Assembly (NCBI GenBank): GCA_029255685.2
Contig: CM055319.2
Coordinates: 33,815,068 to 33,879,067 of the forward strand
Reading direction: 5' to 3'
DNA from: Silene conica
Lineage: Eukaryota; Streptophyta; Magnoliopsida; Caryophyllales; Caryophyllaceae
Length of the DNA: 64,000 nucleotides
Shown in pieces: positions 45,607-57,590 of this stretch. The notes below the pieces were generated by a model. The model made no database searches, had not been told where the DNA came from, and was given only the letters and a program-made list of their open reading frames with translations. Both the position numbers and the translations under genes were made by a program. The number at the start of each line of letters is the position of its first letter. Positions within the stretch are counted from its first letter, which is position 1.

Positions 45607-47264
45607 TTAGTTATACAGCAGTTTAATTAAACGTGTTCTAGACTGAAAAGAAGATAAAACAAAACCATATAAGCAACTCATTGTTGTGATTTAAGTCTAT
45701 ATTAAATTGAATTTAAACTCATAGACTCATGCATTTATATAATTGATCTCCCTCAAGAATTATATAAACGATCCCAAGACTCAATTTCCGTATATTGATA
45801 AGCCCACAGTTTGGCTAATTCCAATCGTTGGAACTCTTGGTCGATAGATTTCCGTAAATCCTATCTATTAGTCCATCTCAGTCACTAGATAGTATCGAGT
45901 GACCATGATGTTGAGATAAAATAAATCATCTGTTCCCACTTACCCGACGTAGAAGGGGTCATATTATGCCTACCGACGAAGAAGGGATTCATGGGAGGCT
46001 GATTTATAAAGACTAGTCTCAATTTTTGGTTATACGAGGAAGACCCCATCAACTTTTATTTATTCATATTAAGTGAACTAATATCTAGCAAATGCGTGAA
46101 TGAATTAAATAAAGTGATGGCTTTGCAATTGACATGTGACATCTGTATTGCCACAGAAAACTAACGCGTAACCTCTACATGAGTCAGTTTTCAGGCATGA
46201 TATAGGTGGTTTGGTTTTAGGCGGAATATGATGCAAGCTATTATCGATGAAAGCATAAAATGAAAGCAATAAACGTAAATAAAAAGTCCTAGTGTGGCCT
46301 ATCCTACCAAAATAAACATAAAACAACTTGGAATCCACCGTTGGACCCTAGAAGCTTGTCTTGATGTTCCATCTTGGTCCTTGCAGCGGGAGTGAGCATC
46401 CGGTCTCCGTCTTGTCTTTGGTCTTCACAAAATTACTAATTTAAATTACAAAAGTAGTCCTAGATACATTCTAATTTAAATACAAAAGTAATTACATGGC
46501 AAAAACCCAAAACGGAGATTCAAGATCTCAAGATTACAAGCAAGACTGTGTCCCATCATTACGGTGACACAATCTTCTAAGGCCACACTAAGTTACAACC
46601 GTTTGCAAAATTAAATACGTTATTGAAAGCATTCATTAGACATTCAACAAGACGATAAATAAAATGCATCAACTAAATTAAAATTCATACATGACATAAT
46701 ACTGTTATTATGATTAACAAATTTTTACCAAACCACCTTTTAGGATTAAAATTATGTGATTATACCGTTTTAACCACTTTAATTTTAATAAGTTTATAAT
46801 CCTATTATTTTAAACCGTTTTAAAATAATATGTATCAAACAAGGGTGAACCGTTTCACAAAATTAATAATATACTATTTCCGTATATAGTATATTACTTA
46901 AAGGCCATGTGAAAATAAAACATGTTATTTTCGGAAAATTAAAAAAAACGAGTCTGTTACAGGGGTGGTCTACCGACCACCTGACGAAAAAAAAAATTTT
47001 TTTTTTTTTTTTTTTTTTTAAGCAGAATGGTCGACCGACCCGAAAAACAGGTCGACCGACCACAAAACACGAAACCGAGTTTCTGAACACGATTTCTCAC
47101 AAAAGATAAACTGTCGAAACAGAAAAACACGCAGGAGGCGGTCGACCGACCGCAACGGGGGGTCGATCGACCGACTGACTTAGCGGCAGAAGACGATTTT
47201 TCAGGTTTTAAAACTTACGAAAAACACAAAGGTAAAATTTTCATGGCCTGGCTCTGATACTCCT
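45607..47264 (-). other. 5' leader of Copia D
   Basis: About 1.66 kb of non-coding sequence. The primer site complement AGTATCAGAGCCAGG lies at 47247-47261 and fits initiator tRNA-Met. Homologous blocks to the Copia A leader occur near 45740-46010. A GC palindrome cluster is at 46961-47180 and an A-run facing a T-run at about 46988-47020. Confidence 0.75.
46961..47180. repeat. GGTCGACCGACC palindrome cluster in Copia D leader
   Basis: Five copies of a GGTCGACCGACC-type motif (GGTCTACCGACC, GGTCGACCGACC three times, GGTCGATCGACC), with a long A/T homopolymer inverted repeat between the first and second. Similar in style, not in sequence, to the Athila palindromes. Confidence 0.85.
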
Positions 47265-48265
47265 TGTGGGGAATAAAGCATGTATTCACCCTAAACTTGC
47301 AGGATTATAATGAAAAATACAGTTGTGTTTATAGTCATAAGATTAAAAAGGATAAGAAAAGAAGTACAACCTTTAGTCCTTGTGCGAAAGGCCTAAGAAC
47401 AGGAATTAACACAAATTCCCTCCTATAACTTGCACCCAAGACTTAGAATGAGACGTGGCCGCGTGTGCTAGAAATCCTCTCCAACTGCCTTGCAATATTG
47501 GGAGAGCTATTTAGGTTTTAGATGTGAGATCTGAGGTTTTGGGAGAAGAAAGCTCTCAAAAACCTTAATTTTCCTTGAGATTTGTTTAAACAGTGAAACA
47601 AGAGTCCCTAACATAAGGAGAGTCCTCCTCCTTATGTAGCTCTTTTGGCCGAAATTTCCAATAGGGTAGGAGTGGGCTTTCCACTCTTACCTTATTCTAA
47701 TTTGTGATTCGACCCATTTAGCTAAACTTTATTCGCGGGTTTTGTTTATAAATCGTATGCATGTTATCAGATATTAATGCAGTCGATGTATTAATAATGG
47801 TCTGATAAAATTACGATATTGTATAATTACCCAAATTAATATAACTGTTTATATTAATACGCGAATACAATATTTAATTAAATATAACCGTTTATATTTA
47901 ATTTTACGAATTAATCATGCAATCCGTATTAGCTAAAATTATTTAATCCGTATTAAATAATAATCTCAACATCTTATTGACTAATTTAATAGTCAATACC
48001 TCTGACTAACTGTTTAGTCATATCCGGCATAAATGTGATTGTATTTTCATACCTTCACATCTCTCAAACGTGTCCTATAGGTGTGACGTATAGGGACCAG
48101 TTGATCACCGCCATCCGTATGACAATAACGTCAAACTTATCTAGCAAGCCAACCGTTATTGATAAACGTGGATCAACTGGTAATAATACAAAAGTATGCC
48201 CTTGTGATCCTTAAAGAGATTTAATAAGTCATTGTACTTAATTGTCAAGGACACCAGCCCCAACA
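47265..48265 (-). repeat. 5' LTR of Copia D (1001 bp)
   Basis: Near-identical to 39826-40825. The shared stem-loop is at 48096-48181. Confidence 0.95.
48096..48181 (-). promoter_or_regulatory. Conserved stem-loop, Copia D 5' LTR
   Basis: Identical copy of the structure at 40656-40741. Confidence 0.78.
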
Positions 48266-48431
48266 TTTAAATACTCGAGATACCCCATTTCTTTCCTCAT
48301 TTCACTTCATTTCTTCCACTCTCTTCCTTATTTCCTCCTCTCCCTCTCATCCCTTACCTTCAAAAACACAACCAAACTCTCCCAAATCAAAACCCCCTTC
48401 ATTCCCTCATCACCTCACCTTAAAAATCACC

Positions 48432-50163
48432 ATGTCTGGAAGAACGGAAAGGCGATCGAAATCAACGCACGACCCTATGGTGGAGCAAGAAGTGCAGAAT
48501 GTGATGGATAGTAGCAACATTGGTCCGGATCCTTCCTTTCCCGGACTCCACTTTGCTACAATTCAACAAAAAGGTAATTTCACCTATTTTAAGCATCGCC
48601 CCCTTCATCCGACTAGGTTTATTGATAGAGCCGGTTTGAGGGAATTAGGGATTGAGAAAATAACCGCGGCTCTTTTTGAGGGTATGGGTATGAAAACTTT
48701 GTATGAAACGAAACCTGTTCACACATCTCCCCGGTTAACTTGGGAATTTTTGAGTTCTTTGGTAGTCACTAAGAACCGAACCATGGGAAAAGTTGCCTTC
48801 TTAGAGTTCCGATTGATGAATAAGGAACACCGTCTCACATTAGATGAATTTGCCTTAATTTTTGGGCTCGACGGAAAATTGCCCATTATTAAGCCTCCGG
48901 AGGGCTTTAATACCGAGCTCATTTGGACAGCCATCACCGGTCTTGTAAGTGATAGAACAAAAAAGAAACCGGCTAATAGGGTGCATTTGGCACCGATTAG
49001 GATATGGCATAGGTTCATGGGGTGGACCGTTTTCTCTAGGGATGAACCGTATAATTTCACTACTACGGAGCTCGAGATACTTGGTTGTTATTTGGTTGGT
49101 GGCCCAAAACTCAACATTGCTCACCACATGGCCCTTCATTTGAGTAGGTTGGCATCCCAACCTCAGCTTGCTACCCCTATTTGTGTTGGGGGGATGGTCA
49201 CCTTGATTGCCAGTAACCTTTGTCAGAGGCACTTCACTGTTGACTACATTCAGGGTGAGAACGTGTTATCTCGCCGGTACTTACAGGAGGCTTTGGGGTG
49301 GATCAAGTATAACCCCAACGATCGTAATGAGTATTGGCAGATTCGCGTGGATAATAAGTTCAGGAACTCGGTGCCCTTGCCTAACACCGAGAGGATGAGA
49401 GTTGTGCCCGGGAACACCTCCTACCTCCTTGATATAGAGGTGGATCCCGAGGAGCTCCCTCCCGACCAGCGTGCTCCGAGAGTTTACACCAGAGATAGAG
49501 TCGGTGCCACTCCTTCCGACCTCCAGTTTGAGCCATTTCAGTAGCCCCTCATTACCATGCCCCATTTCCAGAGTGGTCCCTCATACTTCCAGGGATCTAC
49601 ATACCTCCGCCTCCGGTTCATCTTCATCTTCATGCCCCCAAGAGCTTATAGATTTCATGGCCCGGGTTGACTTGGGAATGAAGAAAGCAGCGGATCTAGC
49701 AGACGAGCGCCAAACATTGGCCGATGAGCGCCATAGGGATGTGACCTATAGGCTTGATTACCTCTACCATGATCAAGCCTATGGGACATTTCCGAGTTAT
49801 GATCAGTCCGTTCGCCAGGGTCTTCATCATCCGGACAGTGGTCGACCGTCATACTACATGCCTCCTGATAGCGGTTGAGTGCCCCCCGAGGGGCGTTTTT
49901 ACGGGGAGATTAATGTTGCCCCGGGGTACTTCTCCAACCCGATCTTTCCCCCGAATTTTCGTGGAGTCCCGGACCCTCCCCCTCAGGGACACCCTTCTCC
50001 TCATGGCATGTATGGTGATCAGGGAGCTAGTGGGTCGCATGCCTCTCCCTTCCGTGATTTCGTGACCAACCCGGGCGACTACATGGTAGTAGATGAGGGC
50101 AATGGAGAAGGAGATGTAAGCGGTACCGGAGGTGATGGAGATGATGATGATGGTGATGAATGA
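48432..50163 (+). pseudogene. Athila C third ORF (env position; ATHILA ORF-1-like), broken
   Basis: Starts MSGRTERRSKSTHD at 48432 and is open for 370 codons to a TAG at 49542-49544 that replaces a glutamine codon of Athila B. A small rearrangement near 49600 and a TGA at 49876-49878 follow; the natural end is the TGA at 50161-50163 after an acidic tail (DDDDGDE). The N-terminal two thirds carry RLTWEFLSSLVV, EFRLMNKEHRLTL, FALIFGLDG and HRFMGWTVFSRDE and look globular; the last third is Gly/Pro/Ser/Asp-rich. No transmembrane segment or signal peptide seen. Full-length product would be about 575 residues. Known from the family only as an ORF of unknown function after pol. Confidence 0.82.
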
Positions 50164-50811
50164 CTACCTTTGGAGGTGGTTGGTGATGACTATGCTCCCC
50201 GTTGAAAAATCCAAAGCAAGTAACTCCCTTCATCCAAATTTCACTTTAGTTTGCATTTTCCCTTCATAGCATGCATTTAGAGTAGTTAGTTTAGTTTAGT
50301 TAGTTTGTTTAGTTTTCTTTTCATGTTTTCACATCATTAGTTTAGATGCATATAGTTGCATTCATTTAGATGCATTAGATTTCCATTTTGTATCATATTG
50401 TCACATATAGCTTGCATACATGTAGTTTAGAGCACTTAGTTTGCATCTAGTTTAGGTTTTAGTTTTTCCTTTCTTTTGTTTACCTTTGTTTTTATTGCTT
50501 TCATAAAAATCAAAAATCCAAAAAAAAATTGAAAAACCAAAAACTTTCAAAAACATGTTCTTTATTTTCCGGTTTTCCTCCTCACATTATTCATATAAAT
50601 AAGTGTGGGGAGGAAGAACCGTTTATTTCAAAAAAATACAAAAACAAGTTTTTATTTTCTCAAAAATTTCAAAAAAGCCAAAAACATGTTGTTTTCGTTC
50701 TTTTTCTTCATTTCCCCCTTTGCACTTTGTTCCATTGAGGACAATGTAAATCTTAAGTGTGGGGAGGAAAAATATCCACTTTGTGAATATTTGTTTGCTT
50801 TTGTAAATATG

Positions 50812-50845
<34 letters not shown>

Positions 50846-52483
50846 CAAAAATGCCAAAAAAATCGAAAAATTTGAAAAATTCAAAAACATGTTTTTATCT
50901 TATTAGTGTAGAATTGTATATACTTGTGTTTGTTTTCTCTCCTTTCGCATAGGCAACACTCGCTTGAGCACCGCTTTGGATTTTGAAGACGCCACGGTAT
51001 GATCGTTCCAACCTCTATCTCACTCTCATTTTCATTCTTTTGTTACAATTGAGGAGGATGGGCATGTATTTGGAGGATGTGGAGTTTGTGTGTGGCTTGT
51101 GTGCTTTTGTGCTGTTAGGAGATGTGTTAGTTTTGTTTGCCATGTAGTTTGATAGTCTTTTTTTTGCTTTATAACATGTCTATATTAGTTGCATTCATGG
51201 CATGTAGTTGTGTTTAGGATAATGTTTTGAAAATGCCTAATTGAGAACTTTGACAAAATCGTTTAGGCCATTGCAAATAATTTTTCTACTTGTGACTTTG
51301 TCTTTTAGAATGATTTTCAAAACACCCTAGGTCATGCTTTTCTAGTATCTTTCTGACCATGGTCCAATACAGAGTCAAGGGTTTGCATGTGAGTAACCTT
51401 GTCCACCCCCGTGATGTGAAGTGGTTTTGATTATCTTGTCTTGGTGACCTTGTTCGACTTGGCGGTTTGGCAACCCAAAATAACTTTTATGAATAAATTT
51501 GGAATGCTCTTTTCAATGATTCTAAGATGTGGAAATGTTTTGAAGGAAAAAGAAACCTCAAGTGAAAAAGAAAAAAAATGGTTGTTGAAAAAGAATAAGA
51601 ACATGTTGTTTTGGTGGAGGCGTACCACTTCGATGTGCTTTGGAGGGTAGCCATTGAGTTGGCTTCCCACTTGGTTGTGAATTCGACCGCCCAAAGACAG
51701 AGTGATTGTCACCCCGATAAGCTATTGTCTAGAGGTTAACCGGTTGCCTAATAAGCGATTGGCGAAAGCAAAGGACATTAGCACGCGTGGGACAAACCCC
51801 ATCCTAACTCATAACATGAAAAAGAAATGAAAAATTGAATGAGGTCAAGTTTTGATTGTAATCCACCATTTTGCATTGATTTGAGCATTTCACTCCAAAA
51901 AATCAATTTTGCCATGCCGTTTTGTCGATCTTGGGACGACCCATGACCTTTACTTTGTGAAGAATCTAGACTTGTTGTATCTTTTGCCTTTAGCATCGCG
52001 GGGATCATCTTTCCATTCCATCCGATCGCCTTTGACAAAAGTATTTGGATAACGATTATGAAAGTAGCCTAGTTTAGCATGATTTGGCGGTGTTTTGTTG
52101 TCATCCTTCTTATCTTAGTGGCTTGTAGAATTAATATTTGTGAGGGAGTTTACGATTTTGGATTTGTTCCCTTTTAGTTGTTTTCCGCCGCTTGAATGAG
52201 GCAAGCGGTTTTCTTTCCTTTCTTCTCCGATGCATGTTGTTTGTCTATACGTGTTATGTTTTTACTTGTTGGCATCAAAAGTTTTGTAGCAAGATCTACT
52301 TGCCTTGCAATGGGACATTCTTCCTCATGAATGTCAAATTGTGAGTTGAAAGGGCTACGGGTGTAGCTAAACCCGATTCGGCATATGGTTAGCTTAGTTA
52401 GTTGTTTCTTTGTTTTTAATAAGGGTTATATAGTTCTTTGATCTCTTACTCGAGGACGAGTAAGGTTTAAGTGTGGGGAATTC
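50164..52483 (+). other. 3' non-coding region of Athila C with three polypurine-like tracts
   Basis: No gene seen. AAGTGTGGGGAGGAA occurs at about 50601-50615 and 50755-50769, and the terminal AAGTGTGGGGAATTC at 52469-52483 abuts the 3' LTR. A long poly-A run is at 50811-50840. The region around 52200-52480 matches Athila B 15350-15650. Confidence 0.75.
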
Positions 52484-54186
52484 TGATGAGCTCTATTTTG
52501 GTCGTTATTTTCATTATATATTCTTCATTTTCGGTCCCGAATCGACCTCGTTTTGCGTGCCTTTGATTGTGTTTACGCCCGTTACCTCGTCTATTTCTAT
52601 TTGTTTCACATTTTGTAGGTATTACGGCGGGGGCGAAGAAACGGGAGCAAACGGGACGATTTTGGTGCGATTTATGAAGAATTATGAAGGAAGTAGCAAG
52701 GAACCACTCCCAGGGCCTCCCAGCCGGTCGCCAGCCGGCGGCCGGTAGGCCGGCTGGGGATCTTGACTTGACTTTTTGAGAAAATGTGTTGAAGTTTCCA
52801 GGCTCAAGCAAAAAGGCCCCAGCCGGTGGCCTACCGGCAGCCAGTCAGCCGGCTGAGATGCATATTCCTTACTTAGCCATTTTCGAAGAATTGAAGAAAA
52901 ATTGATGTTGGGGCAGATTACTGAGAAAAGGCTCCCAGCCGGTGGACAACCGGCAGCCGGTCCACCGACTGAGGGGACCTGTAGCAAAGAAAAGAAAAGA
53001 AGAAAGTCAGATTGAAGGAATTGGCCTCCCAGCCGATGCCAGACCGGCAGCCGGCCGGTCGGCTGGGAAGCATGGTTATTCGAAGAAGTTTTCAGAAGTC
53101 CTTATTTGGACTCTCAGCCGGTCCCAGACCCGCAGCCGGTCGACCGGCTGGGAGTCACTTTTCGTATTTTCGAGCACTATATAAACCCGCACTTGTATCA
53201 TTTTGTTATCACGCATTTCTAAGCATATTTTCTAGGGTTTTACTGTTTCATTAGCAATTACTTAGTCTCAAAAACTCTCTTAAAATATTTAATACTCCTT
53301 AGATCTTAGTTTAATCCTTCAATCTAGTTAATCTTTCTTTAGTGATTCTCTTTAGTAATCTTCTTGGGCAATTGTAAGAGGTTTTATTGGGTTGTAATTT
53401 GAAGGATTTTAAAGAACTCTTCAACTTGTTATCCAAGTCACTTCCTTTTCCCTTGCTATTGGTATAATCCTTCTAATCTCTACTTAGTTATTGCATTTGT
53501 TTAAGTTTCTTTTTAATCAATTGTTCACGTTTGCTTGTTCATGATGTTTAGCATTTGTTTATCTCTTGTTCACATGTTTTTCCTAGCCATGAGTGAGTAG
53601 TCCCTTTACTAGGGTTAGGGGTGAACTTGGGTAGTTGATATTGATGTTTGTTGTTTAGGGTTAGGGTTTAGGTTTCACCTTTGTTAGGTTTACAATGTAT
53701 GCGTGCTAGATGTTTGATGAAATGCCTCAACGACGGTTGGGCATGATTCTTATTGTTGTTTGCCTTAGACGATAGTCTAGGACTTTCATAGGCATGTGTA
53801 TGTGTTAGGTTGACCTTGTTTGTAGCGAAAGCTAGAATAGGACTCGACCTTAGGTTAGTCAAATCGAAAGACGAGACGGACCTAGACCTAACATAGATGA
53901 GACCACCTACCCCTATACATGTTTGATATCGACTACCCTAGTAACCCCCGACACCCTAGTTGCTTTAATCATCTATTTCATCTCAATTCATTTGCTTTAG
54001 TAGTTCTTTAGTAGTTAATTAGTCTTTTCAATCACAAACCTATTACCCCGACTCTTGCTTAAATTAGAACATAAATATACAACTATCCCCACCGTCTTCG
54101 CGAACGATAACCCTATTATACTACTAATTTGGGTTTTTTATAAATGTGTTTGATCGTGAGAACCGACGACTAAATCTCGCTCATTA
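52484..54186 (+). repeat. 3' LTR of Athila C
   Basis: Pairs with 31067-32769. Palindromes at about 52722-53154, TATATAAA at 53178-53185. The end reads CGCTCATTA where the 5' LTR has CGCGCATCA. Confidence 0.93.
52722..53154. repeat. GC-rich palindrome array in Athila C 3' LTR
   Basis: Five units as in the 5' LTR. About nine of the 22 or so LTR differences fall in this one quarter of the LTR. Confidence 0.9.
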
Positions 54187-54542
54187 GGCACCACAACAAG
54201 GACTCCTTCCTTATTGTAGTTCTTGTGCTTGTATTATAAGGATGATCCTCCACAAAATTGTTATAATAAACAACCTCCAAAGGTAGCACCCAAGACTAGC
54301 CAAAAAAACAACACTAGTATAATTAACTAGATAATACTAGTATTAATAATATATATTTGATATAATAACTAATATTATTACAATAATATTACTAGTTTAA
54401 ATATGTGTTTTATGTAATAAGGATGAAGAAAATAAGAAGATAAAATTGGTCTTTTGTTGTTGATGAAACCATTCAACATGGACATAAAAGACCAACAATT
54501 TCTTCTAATTTTTCAACCTAATAATGTTATGGAATTTAGGGG

Positions 54543-54550
54543 TATTTATA
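54543..54550 (-). promoter_or_regulatory. TATA box of Copia A promoter
   Basis: TATAAATA on the minus strand in the 5' LTR of Copia A; identical box in the 3' LTR at 5223-5216. The LTR is interrupted on both sides, so it is unlikely to drive the element now. Confidence 0.45.
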
Positions 54551-54691
54551 GGCAAAATTGGAGGACGAATATTAGGCACAATTGACCCTTAGGTGGACAG
54601 TTGTTGTGTCTACAAAAATTGGTCCAACATGGCCTAATTTTGGTTAGTTCCGATTTTCGATATTTGCCCCCACAAATGCTTATAAGTCTTA

Positions 54692-56947
54692 CTAGTTTTA
54701 AACTCGTGCAAATTGCACGGGTATGTTATTTAAGAAGTTATTATAAAAAGTTGTAAATGTAAATTAATTTTTAAAGTAAAAATAAAATCCCCCCTACTTG
54801 TTATTTGACAATTTAATTGGCCAGTGTAATAATTGATTAATTAAAAACATTATAAATTTCATTTGAAAATTTCACTTGCAATTAGTATAAAATGATATAA
54901 TAGTGTTAATTGGTCGAGTAATTATTATAGTAGATACGCATTCTTGTCAGCTAAATTTGAATTTCTACTTAGGCGTTGTTTCTTAGGTGGCGGCCTAAAA
55001 AATGCTGACTTATATAGATAAAACAAAATTATTCTTGCGGAAATTATCATAGAATTAGTGAAATTACAAATTCTTAACATGTTTTTTTCATTTAATTACA
55101 CCCGTGCACAAGGCAAAATGAAACTTTTGACCCGTAATATCCTAAAATGCAAATTCTAACTCAATTTTCATTTAGTACAAAATGTTACTTATTAAATGGA
55201 ACAAAATTAGAATAGACTTGTGCACCTTTAAAACGGTTTAATCAATTTATTATATATTTAAACCCAATAAATTATCATATAAAGATATATTATAAGGTGT
55301 TAGAAAAATACTTCAAAAATCTCATTAACATGTACTACATAAGAAATATTAGTTGTTTTCATGTGTTAGAAAAATTACATGAATAATTATTGTTAAAAAG
55401 ATTGTAAATAGGAATTCATATTTACCAATAGCTGAACAAACAATTACTCCATAAAATAATTACCAAATTTTATCTCCGACCCAACCTGTACTATGTGGAA
55501 AGTAATATAACACATGTAAAAAATAATAGGTTAGTCTCCCTTAAGACGAATGTATCAACCTTAACATCAAAATCGGTCAAATATGATCTTTTAAGCATAA
55601 CAAAGTTGTTGTTTAACCCAATACATTATGCTTTTATCTTACACATATTACCTAACGCGTCCTAAACTTAAGATAGACACACCCGCGTTAAATAAGAACT
55701 TGTAAATATCGAGTAGTGCGCGTGTAAATTTGTTTTCAACAACGGGTTAAAACGAATTCGATATTACTCCGTACTTCATAAACTACACGGCCCATCTCCA
55801 AATAAGTCATATTATACCTTTATGTGCATATAGAATCTTGTAAACAAATCCCGACCCTATATTATTTAGTCTCTTTCAAGCCTCTAAACTACCAATCAAC
55901 TATCACTCTTTCGGGTATTATACTCCATGACTAATCATTACCCTCGAATATGATACTCATCACATATCTAAATTTTTTTATTATTATTTTATCAGTTTAA
56001 AAGATTTTTTAGTTTTCTTTTTTTTTCGCTTATTTTGTATTAGTTAAAAAGTGTTGCAATTTTTTAGTTCAATTTTTACTTATTTCAAATTTATTTTACA
56101 ATATTTTTTTGTAGTTTTTTCATATTGTTGCCCATTAATTACGACCTAAACCAGTTAACTACTTTTCATTTAACTAATGTGTTTCACTCAAATGAAAAAA
56201 AAAGTTGATCTATGAATTCATATATTTTATAAACTATTGTTTTTATAGAATAATATGTTCTTTTATTTAAAATTTCAATCACTTTTTGGTGCAGTATAGT
56301 TTTGATTTTTTTACAACATTAATATTGATCTGTAATTTTTCTTAAGATTTTGACTCTATTAAGTTAATTTAATTTATTAGTTTTTTCTATTTTTGACTAT
56401 ATTTCCCAACACTTTATTATATCATCATTAATTTTATAACTCAGTTTGTTTCATGATTGGCTTATATAAGATGTTAGTTTTGGACGTTGGTAGTATTGTA
56501 CTGTGATTTAATAATATCACGTAATTCATTCAAATTATATATTCTATTTAATTCACATATTTCTGATTATAACTAATTTAGAAAAAAATATGTGTATTAT
56601 TTAAAATTAGACCGCATTTTTGGCTGAATGAACGTATCCCGTCTTTTATTATACAAAATTATCATTATGTATTTACTTAATAATTATGTAATCCGAAATT
56701 TTAATTTTATTCATTTATTTCGTTTATACGATATCAATAAAATTAGTAGGTTGCTTTTAAATATCTAATACGACCACACGACGGCTCAACGTGATTGTTT
56801 TATTACGAATTCTCTATATAAAAACAAAAAAATATGGGAGTGTAGTGGGGGACATTGTGGGGCCTACTAAGAAAAACAAAAAAAATAATGTACTTTAAAC
56901 CACAGAGCGACACATCAGCTCTGTGGTTGTTGCTTTTATAAATTAGA
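54692..56947 (-). mobile_element. Non-autonomous Helitron (2256 bp)
   Basis: Minus-strand ends: 5' TCTAATTTATAAAAGC (from 56947) and 3' ...CTAG (54695-54692). A 7-bp hairpin CGTGCAA/TTGCACG with one-base loop (54705-54719) lies nine bases inside the 3' end. It sits between A and T with no target duplication, and the empty site is preserved in the other Copia A LTR (5352-5353). No Rep/helicase or other coding sequence is seen; the interior is A/T-rich with nothing I recognise. Confidence 0.85.
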
Positions 56948-57376
56948 TATTTAATTATCTTACATAATTAAATATTAATTTAATTGATTTAACTTTTAAT
57001 AATTCAATTAACAACTCATAATTACTCAACTATTAAGTGATTATAAAACTATTTTATTTACATACATTGTGCAAATATTAAGTCCACTAGCTAATTTGAC
57101 AACTCATTGTAAAACTAAATAGCTAATTGATTCCCCTTTATATTTAATACACATATCAAATAAATTGTTAACTAATTAACAATTTATAAAAAAAATTTAT
57201 TATTTAATATCATATATTTAAATAATTAAAACTTATTTTATTCCGAGTTCATAACCCGTCATCAAATAATAAACTATCTTGACTAATAAAGTCAATATTA
57301 GTAGAATAATTATTTCGTATAAATAATTAATCCTAATACAATTTTGGGCCTCGTCCTATAGGTGTGACCTAAAGGG

Positions 57377-57459
57377 ATCAGCTGATCACCGCCGTTTACA
57401 CGACAGTAATGTCAAACTCTAGTCAGCCAATCATTACTGATATAGGATGACCAGCTGAT
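57377..57459 (-). promoter_or_regulatory. Conserved stem-loop, Copia A 5' LTR
   Basis: Same structure as 5786-5868; one change (ATACGA to ATAGGA) in the internal loop. Confidence 0.75.
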
Positions 57460-57540
57460 AAATAAATAAATAAATTCCCAAACATTTCCTACAAGATTTA
57501 TAAAGTAAATGCACATATTGTGGAAGACATTACTCCAACA

Positions 57541-57590
<50 letters not shown>

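Larger units (their letters stand above)
39826..48265 (-). mobile_element. Ty1/Copia element D, intact and young
   Basis: 8440 bp on the minus strand, flanked by TTTAA (39821-39825 and 48266-48270), inserted in Athila C. LTRs 39826-40825 and 47265-48265 differ by about three substitutions and one A. One uninterrupted Gag-Pol ORF of 1343 codons, an initiator-Met primer site and a polypurine tract are present, so this is the only element in the window that looks capable of transposing on its own. By LTR identity it is the most recent insertion among the LTR elements. Confidence 0.95.
31067..54186 (+). mobile_element. Athila-type Ty3 retrotransposon C, split by Copia D
   Basis: Same family as Athila B but opposite strand. 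LTRs 31067-32769 and 52484-54186 (1703 bp each), duplication GGCAC (31062-31066 and 54187-54191). Without Copia D and its duplicated target it is about 14.7 kb. Gag-pol (32953-38944) has several stops and frameshifts, none shared with Athila B. The third ORF is 48432-50163. LTRs differ at about 22 positions by eye; the terminal TCA of the 3' LTR has become TTA. Confidence 0.92.
2152..57540 (-). mobile_element. Ty1/Copia element A, host of the whole nest
   Basis: In the element's own orientation (minus): 5' LTR 57540-30889, primer site 30886-30875 complementary to initiator tRNA-Met, gag start at 28969, then protease, integrase, RT and RNase H down to 6668, polypurine tract at 5959-5950 and 3' LTR 5949-2152. 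Five later insertions interrupt it. Removing them with their 5-bp duplications leaves about 9.16 kb, with LTRs of 1271 and 1272 bp. The two LTRs differ at roughly 18-20 positions by eye. The coding region has at least four disabling lesions, so the copy is dead. Its proteins resemble those of Copia D, but it is a distinct family. Confidence 0.92.
30889..57540 (-). repeat. 5' LTR of Copia A, split by Athila C and a Helitron
   Basis: LTR sequence is at 30889-31066, 54192-54691 and 56948-57540 (1271 bp). In element orientation it runs from TGTTGGAG at 57540 to CTAACA at 30889. Element promoter TATAAATA (minus strand) lies at 54550-54543. Confidence 0.92.

Noticed and set aside
54692..56947. MITE or solo LTR
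   Set aside because: No terminal inverted repeats or target duplication; TC/CTAG ends, 3' hairpin and A/T target fit a Helitron.
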